The notes beneath the pieces were generated by a model. It worked only from the letters and a program-made list of their open reading frames with translations. It searched no databases and had not been told where the DNA came from. Shown here piece by piece: positions 8,807 through 18,767 of a stretch of 64,000 bases of DNA. Made by a program: the position numbers and the translations under genes. The DNA lies in NCBI RefSeq assembly GCF_002906165.1, contig NZ_PPCN01000008.1, forward strand, positions 239,889-303,888. The letters are read 5' to 3'. The DNA is from Roseibium marinum. Lineage in GTDB: Bacteria > Pseudomonadota > Alphaproteobacteria > Rhizobiales > Stappiaceae. The number at the start of each line of letters is the position of its first letter. Within the stretch, counting starts at the first letter, position 1.

Positions 8807-9688
8807 TCAGATGGCCTTGTTCAGAATACGGCCGGCGACGGCGTCCAGTTTGGCGACCAGCGCCGGATCCCGTTTTTCGGGCGCCGTCATCATGGCGAAT
8901 TCCAGTGCCGTGTCGGAGCCGGCCGGGCAGGACCGGTGTTCGCGCGGCAGATCGCGGGCGACGCGGGCAACGAGGCGCTGCGCATTGTCGGCATTTTCGC
9001 GCAGAACCTTGAGGATTGCCTGGATATCGACCTCGCCGTGATCCGGATGCCAGCTGTCGTAATCGGTGACCATCGCGACGGTCGCGTAACAGATCTCGGC
9101 CTCGCGGGCGAGCTTGGCTTCGGGCATGTTCGTCATGCCGATCACATCGCAGCCCCAGGACCTGTAGAGCCGGCTTTCGGCAAGCGAGGAAAACTGCGGG
9201 CCTTCCATGGCAAGATAGATCCCGCCTTTGGTGTAGGCGAGGTCTTCCGCTTCCGCCGCCGCGGCCACTGCATCGACCAGCTTCGGGCTGACAGGGGTCG
9301 CCATGGAGACGTGGGCGACGCATCCCGTGCCGAAAAAGCTCTTTTCCCGTGCGATGGTCCGGTCGATGAACTGATCCACCAGCACGAATGTACCCGGCCC
9401 CAGTTCCTCCTTCAGCGAACCGCAGGCGGAGACAGACAGAAGGTCGGTGACGCCGCAGCGCTTCATGACGTCGATATTGGCACGGTAGTTGATGGTGGTC
9501 GGCGAATAGACATGGCCGCGGCCGTGGCGCGGCAGGAACACGATTTTCAGTCCGTCTATGGTTCCGACCCGCACCTGATCGGATGGGACCCCCCAGGGGC
9601 TTTCGACACTGATCCATTCCGAATTTTCAAGACCCGGCAAATCGTAGATGCCCGAACCGCCGATGATGCCCAAGACTGCGTCTGCCAT
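8807..9688 (-). CDS. mtnP: S-methyl-5'-thioadenosine phosphorylase
   Basis: A 293-residue phosphorylase of the PNP/MTAP family that splits 5'-methylthioadenosine into adenine and 5-methylthioribose-1-phosphate. Diagnostic segments are IGGSGIYDLPGLE at the N-terminus, RHGRGHVYSPTTINYRANI (phosphate and nucleoside site), SACGSLKEELGPG, and EGPQFSSLAES. The start at 9688 gives the standard MADAVLGIIGGSG N-terminus. The downstream pathway enzyme MtnA is encoded at 38596-39702, and adenine goes to the adjacent Apt. Confidence 0.95.
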   Translation of the reverse strand: MADAVLGIIGGSGIYDLPGLENSEWISVESPWGVPSDQVRVGTIDGLKIVFLPRHGRGHVYSPTTINYRANIDVMKRCGVTDLLSVSACGSLKEELGPGTFVLVDQFIDRTIAREKSFFGTGCVAHVSMATPVSPKLVDAVAAAAEAEDLAYTKGGIYLAMEGPQFSSLAESRLYRSWGCDVIGMTNMPEAKLAREAEICYATVAMVTDYDSWHPDHGEVDIQAILKVLRENADNAQRLVARVARDLPREHRSCPAGSDTALEFAMMTAPEKRDPALVAKLDAVAGRILNKAI

Positions 9689-9757
9689 GCCCGCTCCTGA
9701 TAATTGCCTGATCCGGCCAGCCTTGTGTCTCAAGGCGCCGAAGGTAATCCGCGTGGG

Positions 9758-10249
9758 TTATTTCAGCTGATCCGCGATCGCGTCAAGGCCGGCTTTGGCG
9801 CATTGCGCCTCGTTGTCCCCGCCGCCGCCCCCAGCAACGCCGATGCCGCCCAGAAGCTCTCCGGACTGCGAGACGATCGGCAGCCCGCCGCCAAGCGTCA
9901 CCGCTCCGGGAACGGTAACGAGGCCCCACGCCCTGCCGGGTTCGGCAAGCGTGTCCAGATCGAGAGTGGGCATGTTGAAGCTCGCCGCCGTCCAGGCTTT
10001 GCGCCGCGCCGTTTCGGCCACATGCGCCCCGCCCATGTTGCTGCGCAGCGTTACCTGCTCGACGCCGAAGCGGTCGACGACCGACGCGCCCACCTGATGC
10101 CCGGCCTCGGTGCAGACCTCCACCGCCCGCAGCGCGGCTCTCATCGCAATCTGCAGATCCAGGACGGCAACCGTATGCATCGCCGCGGATTGGGAAAATA
10201 CCGATGCGGGAAAAAGCAGCACACACAGGAAAATCGATATGCGGCGCAT
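9758..10249 (-). CDS. GlcG/HbpS-family protein, secreted
   Basis: A 163-residue protein with an N-terminal signal peptide (MRRISIFLCVLLFPASVFS-QS) followed by a Haem_degrading (GlcG/HbpS/PduO-C) domain. The family pattern is visible in the LQIAMRAALRAVEVCTEAG helix, the GGLPIVSQSGELLGGIGVAGG strand-turn and the final NEAQCAKAGLDAI helix. Homologues bind haem or cobalamin-like ligands or are of unknown role. The start is set at the signal peptide, 23 codons inside the longest reading. It sits between petC and mtnP, separated from petC by a terminator. Confidence 0.8.
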   Translation of the reverse strand: MRRISIFLCVLLFPASVFSQSAAMHTVAVLDLQIAMRAALRAVEVCTEAGHQVGASVVDRFGVEQVTLRSNMGGAHVAETARRKAWTAASFNMPTLDLDTLAEPGRAWGLVTVPGAVTLGGGLPIVSQSGELLGGIGVAGGGGGDNEAQCAKAGLDAIADQLK

Positions 10250-10268
10250 TCCATTACCTCTCAAAGAA

Positions 10269-10294
10269 AAAGCCGCCGGTAACCGGCGGCTTTC
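10269..10294 (-). terminator. Terminator of the petABC operon
   Basis: A perfect stem AAAGCCGCCGG-tt/aa-CCGGCGGCTTT lies 25 bp past the petC stop. Read on the minus strand it continues into a T-rich tract (TTTTTCTTT). Confidence 0.85.
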
Positions 10295-10318
10295 ATAATG
10301 CACTGTGTCAACGTTCAA

Positions 10319-11203
10319 TCAATGGTCAACGTTGCGCCAGAGTTTCTTCTTGGTGAAGTAGAGCAGTCCGGCGAAGAAGATCAGGAAGACCATCACGCGG
10401 AAGCCGATTTTCTTGCGCTCTTCGAGATGCGGCTCGGCAGCCCACATCATGAACGCGGCAACGTCGCGCGCATACTGCTCGACCGTCATCGGCGTACCGT
10501 CGGTATATTCGACGATTTCTTCCGAAAGCGGCGGCGCCATGCCGATCGGACCGCCGGTCAGATGCTCATGCGCGCATTCTTCCGCCGTCACCGATCCACC
10601 AAGGAATTTCGGATTATAGTAGCCGTCGATATCCTCTCCCAGACACGCCGGATTGTCTTCCGGATAGCTGGTCAGCAGCGCGTAGATATAGTCCGGACCC
10701 TGTTCCTGATACTGGGTAACCGCGTCGAAGACGAACCACGGAAAACCGCGATGGCCGGCGCGCGCTTTTGCCAGCAGGGAGAAGTCCGGCGGATAGGCTC
10801 CGCCATTGGACGCACGGGCGGCCTGTTCGTTCGGAAACGGTGACGGAAACTTGTCCGCCAGGATCCCCGGACGCTCGTACATGTCGCCATCGTCGTTCGG
10901 ACCGTCGACCACGGTGTATTCGGACGCGATCTGCTTTGCCTGATCCTCGGTAAAGCTCGGCCCGCCATAGTCGGCAAGGTTACGGAACGCGACCTGCCGC
11001 AGTCCGTGACAGCTCGCGCAGACCTCGCGGTAAACCTTCAGGCCGCGCTGCACCTGCCCGCGGTCGTAGAAGCCGAATGGTCCGGAGAAGGACCATTGCT
11101 CGCGTTCGATATGCGGCGCTTCACCGGCGGCGAGGGCCGGGGTCGCGGCGGCAATGGCCGCCACCGCGGCGAGGGAACGAACCATTTTGATCATGGTGCT
11201 CAT
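10319..11203 (-). CDS. petC: Cytochrome c1 of the bc1 complex
   Basis: A 294-residue subunit that passes electrons from the Rieske protein to soluble or membrane cytochrome c. It has a Sec signal (residues 1-26, ALAA cleavage) and a c-type haem motif CASCH at residues 62-66. The probable axial Met lies in GGPIGMAPPL (about 225). A C-terminal anchor (VMVFLIFFAGLLYF) holds the haem domain on the periplasmic face of the inner membrane. Third gene of petABC, 30 bp after petB. Here it is a separate protein, not fused to cytochrome b as in some Rhizobiales (Bradyrhizobium FbcH). Confidence 0.97.
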   Translation of the reverse strand: MSTMIKMVRSLAAVAAIAAATPALAAGEAPHIEREQWSFSGPFGFYDRGQVQRGLKVYREVCASCHGLRQVAFRNLADYGGPSFTEDQAKQIASEYTVVDGPNDDGDMYERPGILADKFPSPFPNEQAARASNGGAYPPDFSLLAKARAGHRGFPWFVFDAVTQYQEQGPDYIYALLTSYPEDNPACLGEDIDGYYNPKFLGGSVTAEECAHEHLTGGPIGMAPPLSEEIVEYTDGTPMTVEQYARDVAAFMMWAAEPHLEERKKIGFRVMVFLIFFAGLLYFTKKKLWRNVDH

Positions 11204-11233
11204 TGTCTCAACTAACTCCTGATCCGGTTCGCG

Positions 11234-12499
11234 TTACTTCGTTTCCGGTGCGGCTGCCGCACCGGCCGGCTTGCCGGACCCGCTCTTCAGGACCGCTTCG
11301 GAAATGGAAGTCGGCACGGGCCGCGGTTTCTCAAGGAACCCGAGCATCGGCAGGATGATCAGGAAGTGGGCGAAGTAATAGACTGTGCAGATCCTGGCGA
11401 GAAGAACATAGGTTCCTTCCGCAGGCATCGCGCCGAGATAACCGAGCGCCACCGCGTTCAATGCGAAGATCCAGAAGAACTGCTTGAACAGCGGACGGTA
11501 GGCACCGGAGCGGACCTTGGACGTATCCAGCCAGGGCAGCACGAACAGGACCGCGATTGCACCGAACATCGCCGCTACACCGCCGAGCTTGTCGGGAACG
11601 GCGCGCAGGATCGCGTAGAACGGCAGGAAGTACCATTCCGGAACGATATGGGCCGGGGTCACCAGCGGGTTGGCCTCGATATAGTTGTCCGGATGGCCCA
11701 TGTAGTTCGGCACGTAAAAGGCGAACCAGGCAAAGACGATCATGAACACGATGATCGCGAAGAAATCCTTGACCGTGTAGTACGGATGGAACGGAATGGT
11801 GTCCTGCTTGGTCTTCGGCTGCACTCCGGTCGGGTTGTTGTTACCCGTCGTGTGGAACGCCCATACATGCAGGATGACCACGCCGAAGATCATGAACGGC
11901 AACAGGTAGTGCAGCGAGAAGAAGCGGTTCAGCGTCGCGTTGTCGACCGCAAAGCCGCCCCACAACCAGGTGCGGATCGCATCGCCGACCATCGGGATGG
12001 CCGAGAACAGGTTGGTGATGACCGTCGCGCCCCAGAAGGACATCTGGCCCCAGGGCAGTACGTAGCCCATGAAGGCGGTGCCCATCATGATCAGGAAGAT
12101 GATCACGCCGAGGATCCAGGAGATCTCGCGCGGCGCCTTGTAGGAGCCGTAGTAGAGACCGCGGAAAATATGGATATAGACGGCGATGAAGAACATCGAC
12201 GCGCCGTTGGAATGCAGGTAGCGCAGCATCCAGCCGAAATTCACGTCGCGCATGATATGCTCGACACTGTCGAACGCCAAACCCGCGTTCGGCGTGTAGT
12301 GCATCGCCAGGACGATGCCGGTGATGAGCTGCGCGATCAGCATGAAAAACAGGATACCGCCGAAGGTCCACCAGTAATTCAGGTTCTTGGGGGTCGGGAA
12401 GTCGACAAAAGAGCCGCGCATGAGCGAGATGACCGGCAGCCGGCTTTCCAGCCACTTTGCCGCGGCGCTCTGCGGTACATAGTTTGAATGTCCAGCCAT
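11234..12499 (-). CDS. petB: Cytochrome b of the bc1 complex
   Basis: A 421-residue polytopic membrane subunit carrying haems bL and bH and both quinone sites. Standard features are present: [17 protein letters not shown], the haem-ligand region [12 protein letters not shown], the Qo-site motif [14 protein letters not shown], and a C-terminal hydrophobic half ([14 protein letters not shown]). Eight transmembrane helices are expected. The middle gene of petABC, with 25 bp to petA and 30 bp to petC. Confidence 0.97.
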   Translation of the reverse strand: MAGHSNYVPQSAAAKWLESRLPVISLMRGSFVDFPTPKNLNYWWTFGGILFFMLIAQLITGIVLAMHYTPNAGLAFDSVEHIMRDVNFGWMLRYLHSNGASMFFIAVYIHIFRGLYYGSYKAPREISWILGVIIFLIMMGTAFMGYVLPWGQMSFWGATVITNLFSAIPMVGDAIRTWLWGGFAVDNATLNRFFSLHYLLPFMIFGVVILHVWAFHTTGNNNPTGVQPKTKQDTIPFHPYYTVKDFFAIIVFMIVFAWFAFYVPNYMGHPDNYIEANPLVTPAHIVPEWYFLPFYAILRAVPDKLGGVAAMFGAIAVLFVLPWLDTSKVRSGAYRPLFKQFFWIFALNAVALGYLGAMPAEGTYVLLARICTVYYFAHFLIILPMLGFLEKPRPVPTSISEAVLKSGSGKPAGAAAAPETK

Positions 12500-12524
12500 G
12501 GCTGTCTCCTGAAATATCTTGCCG

Positions 12525-13112
12525 TTAGCCGATCTTGATCGTCGAGTCGCTGGCGAACTCGAGCGGCGGAATCAGCAAATTCTCGGGAGCCGGGCCCTTG
12601 CGGATACGGCCGGCGGTATCATAGTGAGAACCGTGACACGGGCAGAACCAGCCGCCGAAATCGCCGGAATCGCCGATGGGCACGCAGCCGAGGTGGGTAC
12701 AGATCCCCACCTGAACGAGCCAGTTTTCCTGGCCTGCGACGCCCCGGTTGGGGTCCGTTGCCTGCGCATCCGCCGGCAGGTTGGCGTTTCGCGCCAGCGG
12801 GTCCTTGAGATCGGCCACGGGAACGGCCTTGGCTTCTTCCACTTCCGTTTCTGTACGGTTGCGGATGAAAACCGGCTTCCCGCGCCATTTGACTGTAATT
12901 GACTGCCCCTCTTCAACGGCAGACACATCGACCTCGATGGAAGCCAAAGCCAATGCGGAGGCATCGGGGTTCATCTGGTCGATGAACGGCCATACCAGCG
13001 CGCCAGCGCCCACAACGCCCATGGCGCCCGTCGCAATGTAGAGGAAATCGCGGCGGGTCGGTTCCGCCTGATCCGTATGTACCAAGGTCGCGTCCTCTCG
13101 AAACCTGTTCAA
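12525..13112 (-). CDS. petA: Rieske iron-sulfur subunit of the bc1 complex
   Basis: A 195-residue protein that moves electrons from ubiquinol to cytochrome c1. The N-terminus has a twin-arginine signal (RRDFLY, residues 20-25) whose hydrophobic part stays as membrane anchor. The 2Fe-2S ligands are in the canonical pair CTHLGC and CPCHGSHYD. First gene of the petABC operon. The 284-bp gap upstream (13113-13396), after the ABC transporter, should hold the operon promoter, but I could not pick a convincing -35/-10 pair. Confidence 0.97.
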   Translation of the reverse strand: MNRFREDATLVHTDQAEPTRRDFLYIATGAMGVVGAGALVWPFIDQMNPDASALALASIEVDVSAVEEGQSITVKWRGKPVFIRNRTETEVEEAKAVPVADLKDPLARNANLPADAQATDPNRGVAGQENWLVQVGICTHLGCVPIGDSGDFGGWFCPCHGSHYDTAGRIRKGPAPENLLIPPLEFASDSTIKIG

Positions 13113-13396
13113 CCTGTACCGAAAGCCCGCATCACGTTCGGGGGCCCTTCATTTTCGCAAAGAAGGGGTCGGAACCATGCCGGGCTTTTCGGGGACCGGG
13201 TACGACACTCTCTCCGCACCAGTCAAGCGGCTTGTCTTTTTGCACCCTTCGAAACGCTTGTCCAGTTCAACGAACGCCTCGAAACATTTATGTCGCAGCC
13301 AAAAGCTCCACCGCGCCGCTTTTCTGCCCTTTTTTTGTCAAAGAGCGCAAGACCGTAATTCAACTGAATTTCGGCCCTGCGTTTCTTCCCTGTTTA

Positions 13397-15235
13397 TCAC
13401 GCCGCCGCGACCGACGACAGGAACCCGCCCGACTGGTGTTGCCAGAGCTGAGCGTAAAGACCGTTTTTCTCAAGAAGCTCCTGATGGGAGCCCTCTTCGA
13501 TAATTCGGCCCCTGTCCATGACGATCAGCCGGTCCATGGCCGCGATGGTCGACAGGCGGTGTGCGATCGCGATCACGGTCTTGCCCTCCATCAGGTCGAA
13601 CAGGCTTTCCTGAATGGCCAGTTCCACCTCCGAATCGAGTGCGGACGTCGCCTCGTCGAGAACCAGGATGGGCGCATTTTTCAACAGCACCCGCGCGATG
13701 GCGATCCGCTGGCGCTGGCCACCGGAGAGCTTGACGCCCCGTTCGCCGACATGCGCGTCCAGCCCGATTCGGTCATTGAGATCCGTCAGGTCCCGGACAA
13801 ACCCGTGGGCATGCGCCTTCTCAAGGACGCCTTCCACCTCGACGCGGCTGACATCCGGCTTGCCATAGGCAACGTTCTCGAAAATCGACCGGTGCAGCAA
13901 CGAGGTGTCCTGCGTCACCACACCGACATTGGCGCGGATGTCGTCCTGACGAACCTTGGAGATGTCCTGACCGTCGATCAGGATCCGTCCGCGTTCCAGG
14001 TCGTAGAACCGCAGCAACAGGTTGACCAGCGTCGACTTGCCGGCGCCGGACCGGCCAATAAGGCCGATTTTCTCTCCGGACCGGATGGTTAGATCCAGAT
14101 CCTCGATGACGCCCGATTGCTTGCCGTAATGGAAGCAGATCCCGTCGAAACGGATTTCGCCTTCGGGAACCGCAAGCCTGACGGCATCCGGAACATCGAC
14201 CACGTCCCGCTCCCGCGCGATGGTGTTGATGCCGTCCTGAACCGTTCCGATATTCTCGAAAAGACCGGACACTTCCCAAAGGATCCATTGCGACATGCCC
14301 TGAAACCTGAGGACCAGGGCAACCGCCACCGCGATTTCACCGGTGGTGACCCGCCCTGCCTGCCAGAGACCGATCGACAATGCTCCCACGGCGAACAGCA
14401 ACAGCATGTTGATGATCGTCAGGGTGATGTTCATCCCCGTGACCAGCCGCATTTGCCGAAATACGGTCTTCAGGAACGCGGTCATCGATGTCCTGGCATA
14501 TTCCTCCTCGCGTTCGGCGTGGGAGAACAGCTTGACCGTCGAAATGTTCGTATAGGCATCGACGACATGCCCGGTCATGAGCGACCGTGTATCCGCCTGC
14601 TCCCTGGAAACATTCTTCAGGCGCGGAATGAAGATCCGCATGGTCACCATGTAGCACCCGAACCAGGCCGCGAACGGGATCAGGAAGTAGAGACTTGCGT
14701 CCGCCACCACGAACAGGGCGGCGATGAAATAGACCGCAACGTAGACCAGGATGTCGGCGATGCGGGTCACGACCTCCCGGACCGAAAGCGCTGTCTGCAT
14801 CAGCTTGTTGGCGATCCGGCCGGCAAAATCGTCCTGATAGAACGATATGCTCTGCCGCAACAGATACCGGTGCACCCGCCAGCGTACCGACATGGGATAT
14901 GTGCCCATCAGGCCCTGATGGAACATGATTTCCCAGATGGCGGCGCAACCCGGCAGCAGCACAAGCACCACCAGCCCCATCCACAGCAACTGCGGCCAGT
15001 TGTCCTGAAAGAACGTCTCTGCGCTTTCCGAGCCTAGCCAGGTGACCAGTTCGCCGAGAAACGTGAAGATCATCACTTCCAGAAAGGCGATCATTGCGCC
15101 AAGGACGGAAACGCCGGCCAGGATCGGCCACACCGGTTTGGTATAATACCAGCAGAAGGCCCAGAAGCCATTCGGCGGCACGTCAAGATCCGTTTTCTCG
15201 AACGGATCGACGAGTTTCTCGAACCAGTCGAACAT
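13397..15235 (-). CDS. ABC exporter half-transporter (fused permease-ATPase)
   Basis: A 612-residue MsbA/type IV exporter half. Six transmembrane helices fill residues 25-310. The ATPase domain has Walker A GRSGAGKST, the signature LSGGQRQRIA, Walker B ILVLDEATSALDSE and an H-loop AIAHRLSTI. The C-terminus (YAQLWQHQSGGFL) is shared with the paralogue at 18768-20633, so the two could form a heterodimer or be duplicated homodimers. A small membrane protein gene ends 2 nt upstream and is probably co-transcribed. Substrate unknown. Confidence 0.92.
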   Translation of the reverse strand: MFDWFEKLVDPFEKTDLDVPPNGFWAFCWYYTKPVWPILAGVSVLGAMIAFLEVMIFTFLGELVTWLGSESAETFFQDNWPQLLWMGLVVLVLLPGCAAIWEIMFHQGLMGTYPMSVRWRVHRYLLRQSISFYQDDFAGRIANKLMQTALSVREVVTRIADILVYVAVYFIAALFVVADASLYFLIPFAAWFGCYMVTMRIFIPRLKNVSREQADTRSLMTGHVVDAYTNISTVKLFSHAEREEEYARTSMTAFLKTVFRQMRLVTGMNITLTIINMLLLFAVGALSIGLWQAGRVTTGEIAVAVALVLRFQGMSQWILWEVSGLFENIGTVQDGINTIARERDVVDVPDAVRLAVPEGEIRFDGICFHYGKQSGVIEDLDLTIRSGEKIGLIGRSGAGKSTLVNLLLRFYDLERGRILIDGQDISKVRQDDIRANVGVVTQDTSLLHRSIFENVAYGKPDVSRVEVEGVLEKAHAHGFVRDLTDLNDRIGLDAHVGERGVKLSGGQRQRIAIARVLLKNAPILVLDEATSALDSEVELAIQESLFDLMEGKTVIAIAHRLSTIAAMDRLIVMDRGRIIEEGSHQELLEKNGLYAQLWQHQSGGFLSSVAAA

Positions 15236-15237
15236 TT

Positions 15238-15666
15238 TTACCTCTCAGACCCGATCAACCGCAGGACACTCATCAGATGCAGGGAACTGTCCTGAATTGG
15301 CGATTGCTGAACCGGGCGGACGATGCTGTCGGGGACGCACAGACGCGTGCCGGCGACCAGACATGTGAATGTCAGGGCGAGGATGAACGTTCCCCAGAAA
15401 AGCGCGACGAGCTGTTCGGCGAATACGCTCGCCGGGATGAGCTCTCCCGCAAATTCCAGGGCTTCGATCCGGCCCAGATTGAAAACGAGCACCGGAATGA
15501 AAAACACCACGGCGATCGCGAAGGTCAGTCCCAGGAAGAGCCCAGCGACCACCACGACGCGGCGGACACGGCGGAAAAATCCCGGTTGAGGCTCTTTCGG
15601 CGGCGGCACTTCGAAATCCGAACGCTCCGCAAGGGCAGCCACGTGCGGCAAATATTGAATTGACAT
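15238..15666 (-). CDS. Small membrane protein upstream of ABC exporter
   Basis: A 142-residue protein with a basic stretch (FFRRVRRVVVV) leading into a first transmembrane helix (about residues 37-58) and a second at about 87-107. The start is placed at MSIQYLPHV because it gives a compact protein; the 50 extra upstream codons look like untranslated leader. It ends 2 nt before the ABC exporter gene, so it may be an accessory subunit. I recognise no family. Confidence 0.6.
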   Translation of the reverse strand: MSIQYLPHVAALAERSDFEVPPPKEPQPGFFRRVRRVVVVAGLFLGLTFAIAVVFFIPVLVFNLGRIEALEFAGELIPASVFAEQLVALFWGTFILALTFTCLVAGTRLCVPDSIVRPVQQSPIQDSSLHLMSVLRLIGSER

Positions 15667-16043
15667 CGGATCATCTCCGAAATGGGATCGTAATACTGGT
15701 GACGGCAGACACGGGTGCAACACGCGTGCAGCTCGGATGGAACGGCTTGAGCCGGTCACCGCCAAGTCCTGGATAATGAAGACGGGCTGTGGCTTCCTAG
15801 AGGAAGCGGACAGCAATCCCCGGACAACCCATGAGGGCGGCAGATGGGTGGATCATGCAAAGATCAATCATGTAAGCCCTCCTGGTTGCGCAGCCGGGCG
15901 GCTGCTAGGGTTAAAGCCAACCATCAACAGTTGACCGGGAACGTTGGTAACCGCATTCGCCGGGGTTGAAAAGCGAAAATGCGGCAATATGCTGCATGAC
16001 GGGGTCACTGTTGCCATTGGGACACAGCCCCTTCGGCGGACGG
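15667..16043. other. Gene-free stretch
   Basis: About 375 bp between two minus-strand genes. No coding, RNA or repeat feature is evident. It should carry the promoter of the small membrane protein/ABC exporter pair. Confidence 0.4.
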
Positions 16044-17906
16044 CTACTGCATTTCGAATTGCGGCACGAAATCCCGAATATGCGTCTCCGCTTCTCTCGG
16101 GGTCAGCGGCTTTGAGATCACCTCTCCCTGGATCACGCCGCAGCCTGATTTTCTCAGAATCTCGGCCTGTTCCTGCGTGTCCACACCCACCGCCGATGTT
16201 TTCAGCCCGAGCGTGGCCGCCAGCCGGATGATCGACTCAACCAGCTGCTGCTGGCTTGTCCCGTCCCTCAGACCCGCAATCAGGAGACGGCTGATTTTCA
16301 GCCCGTCCGCGTTCAGATGAATGAGCTGGCCGGCGCCGCCATGCCCGCTGCCGAACTTGTCCAGGGCAATCTGGCAACCCAGCTCCGAAATCTTGCCGAG
16401 ATGATCCGCCAGACCGTCGGACTCGTTTAGCCTGATTATTTTTTCGTCCAGTTCGATGACGATGTCTTGCCTTGCGAACATATTCTCATCGCAAAGTTCC
16501 TCAACAGCATCCCTGAAGCCCGGATCCTTCAGACTTGCGCCCGTCAGATTGACGGACAGGAAGAAGGGATGTGTCGAGGTTTCCCGAAGCCGCTTGATCT
16601 CCGCAATGCCACGGCGCAGCGCAAAATGTTCGATTTTGGCTATGTGTTTGACATCTTCCTGCGAGGACAGCATCTCAACCGGATCGACCAGCCCCCTGGA
16701 AGGGTGCAGCCAGCAGGCGAACGCCTCGTAGCCGATGATCCGCCGGTGTTCGAAACTGTATTGCGGTTCCAGCAGCAGGGTCAGCCGTCCGGTTTCCAGG
16801 TCCTCGTCGAGTTGCGCCATCGTCATGCGTTTCTGGCGATGCGCCGCCCCGAGGGCTTCCGTGTACCAGGCGATCCGGCTGCGCCCCGTTTTCTTGGCGG
16901 CGTAAAGCGCCATGTCGGCGCAATTGATCAGTTCGGAGGCGCTCGACTTTGCACCATCCGCGAGCACCAGCCCGACACTGACGCTCACCTTCAGGCTCTG
17001 GCTGTCCACCTTGACGGGCTTTGCCAGACCATCGAGAATCCGGTTTCCCAGCGATTGCATCTGCTCGCGGCTGCACGGCTCGGAAACAACCGCAATGAAC
17101 TCATCGCCACCGGTCCGGGCGGCAAGGCCCTTGTCCCCCAGCACCGATTTGAGAACATGGGCGGCGTGCTGCAGGACGGCATCCCCCACACTGTGGCCAT
17201 GGCTGTCGTTGATTTCCTTGAAATGATCCAGATCGAAATGGATGATGCCGACCTGCCGGCCGGTCTCATTGGCGGCCGAGACGGTCTCCTGAAGAAATGA
17301 GGAGAGTTTGGCCCGGTTGGCGATGCCGGTGAGATCATCGTGCTCGGCCTGATATTTGAGCGTGTTGCGCACGACCTCCAGCTCTTCCATGTATTCCACC
17401 TTGCTGGTGACGTCCCGGCAGATGACAATGATCTTCGAGTCTTCCAGAGTCTTGCCCTCGACAACCGCGAAGGTGAGCTGGTTCCAGAAATATTCCCCGT
17501 TCTTGCGCCTGTTGTGGATCAGCTCTTCGAAGCCGGACTGGTATTTTGTCAGGTCGAACTTGAAAGTCTCAATTTCTTCCGGCGAAACCTGGCTCTCGGG
17601 CGCGAGAATGAATTCCTGCGGGCGCCGCCCCCGGATTTCTTCGGCTGTATAACCTGTGATGCGGGAATAAGCGGGGTTGGTCCATTCTATGCGCCCGTAG
17701 ATGTCCTGCATCACCAGGCCCTCGTGGGCATGTTCCACCACGAGCTTCAGGATGGCGGCATCATTGCCGAATTGTGACGGACCCGCTCCGCGCGCCGGAA
17801 TGCCTCTCCTGACCCCACTGAAATACCCAATGAAGAAGAAAGAGACGGCCACCGCGAGGCAGACTATCAGATATGGAATTGGCGACCCGGCCAAGAATTC
17901 CGACAT
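16044..17906 (-). CDS. PAS-GGDEF-EAL cyclic-di-GMP signalling protein, EAL degenerate
   Basis: A 620-residue membrane sensor. One N-terminal helix (about residues 10-30) is followed by a PAS/PAC domain (about 48-175). The GGDEF domain has an intact GGDEF motif (266-270) and no RxxD inhibitory site in the expected place, so diguanylate cyclase activity is likely. The EAL domain (about 365-615) is eroded: EAL is EAF (395-397), the DDFG metal pair is DKFG (D517, K518) and LKID is LKIS. I infer loss of phosphodiesterase activity, with the domain perhaps binding c-di-GMP. It lies between two ABC exporter genes with no overlap. Confidence 0.9.
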   Translation of the reverse strand: MSEFLAGSPIPYLIVCLAVAVSFFFIGYFSGVRRGIPARGAGPSQFGNDAAILKLVVEHAHEGLVMQDIYGRIEWTNPAYSRITGYTAEEIRGRRPQEFILAPESQVSPEEIETFKFDLTKYQSGFEELIHNRRKNGEYFWNQLTFAVVEGKTLEDSKIIVICRDVTSKVEYMEELEVVRNTLKYQAEHDDLTGIANRAKLSSFLQETVSAANETGRQVGIIHFDLDHFKEINDSHGHSVGDAVLQHAAHVLKSVLGDKGLAARTGGDEFIAVVSEPCSREQMQSLGNRILDGLAKPVKVDSQSLKVSVSVGLVLADGAKSSASELINCADMALYAAKKTGRSRIAWYTEALGAAHRQKRMTMAQLDEDLETGRLTLLLEPQYSFEHRRIIGYEAFACWLHPSRGLVDPVEMLSSQEDVKHIAKIEHFALRRGIAEIKRLRETSTHPFFLSVNLTGASLKDPGFRDAVEELCDENMFARQDIVIELDEKIIRLNESDGLADHLGKISELGCQIALDKFGSGHGGAGQLIHLNADGLKISRLLIAGLRDGTSQQQLVESIIRLAATLGLKTSAVGVDTQEQAEILRKSGCGVIQGEVISKPLTPREAETHIRDFVPQFEMQ

Positions 17907-18232
17907 AACCCGCCTTCATTTCAGGAAAGGTTCCGATTTTACCTTACCGGGAAAATCCTCGTTTAATGTCTAATCAGGAAAGCAGTCTATGAATATTGTC
18001 ATTTATATCAGGTCTTACTTGTCGATTGAACTGTAAGGTTGGCGCAATTTGCAAAAACCGACCGGCTTGAGACTGAGGACTGACGCAAATTTGACCCGGT
18101 TGCGTCTCCGTGTGCTGCATGTATTCCGTCACCGGCTGCATATGCGCATGTTTCACCCCGCATGGTGACGAAGTTTGGCACCCGGGCCGTTCCCGCCACC
18201 CTTTCCCACGGGACAGCGGCACCGCCTCCCTG
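17907..18232. other. Gene-free stretch
   Basis: About 325 bp upstream of the PAS-GGDEF-EAL gene and downstream of the DUF2177 gene. No convincing ORF, terminator or repeat was seen. Confidence 0.4.
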
Positions 18233-18634
18233 TCAGGAAACCAGCCGGGTCAGCACATAGCCGGCACCGGCGGAAAAGGCCGACAGGGTGGTTCCCCAGG
18301 CAATATCCACGATGACGACACTCACCGGCCAGTTTTTCAATGTCGCGAAGTTGGTGAAATCATAGGTCGCATAGGTAAAGAACCCGAACAGGGCGCCATA
18401 GACGACGGCGCTGCCCAGACTGCCGTTTTTCAGCGCCGGACCGACCGCGAAAATGATAATTCCCACGACGTAAACGACATAAAACGCCGCGGCGGCGGCC
18501 ATGTTCGGCTTGTCCATCATCAAATGCCCCAGCCGGTCGAAATAGAACCGGGTGGCGATCTGCGACAGCCAGATGAAGTCCACGGTAAGAAAAACCGAAA
18601 CCGTGAGAAAATAGGCGATGACGAGCTGTGACAT
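18233..18634 (-). CDS. DUF2177-family integral membrane protein
   Basis: A 133-residue, four-helix inner-membrane protein. The segments VDFIWLSQIATRFY, AAFYVVYVVGIIIFAV, GALFGFFTYATYDFTNFATLKNW and VDIAWGTTLSA are characteristic of DUF2177. The conserved TYDFTN-LKNWP signature is intact. No biochemical function has been established for the family that I know of. Single gene. Confidence 0.85.
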   Translation of the reverse strand: MSQLVIAYFLTVSVFLTVDFIWLSQIATRFYFDRLGHLMMDKPNMAAAAAFYVVYVVGIIIFAVGPALKNGSLGSAVVYGALFGFFTYATYDFTNFATLKNWPVSVVIVDIAWGTTLSAFSAGAGYVLTRLVS

Positions 18635-18767
18635 GGGAACCTCTTTTGGGTTGCGGCAGGTCTACGGACCGGAAGCCTTGGCGGATCAGCGGTTTTCCGC
18701 CGCAAGCGCCGGCATCATCCGGAAACCGCCCGGATATGGGCCGGTCCCTTTCGCTTCGATCGCGTCG

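Noticed and set aside
11366..12487. Long plus-strand open frame antisense to petB
   Set aside because: It is the GC-rich shadow of the conserved cytochrome b gene and has no family features.
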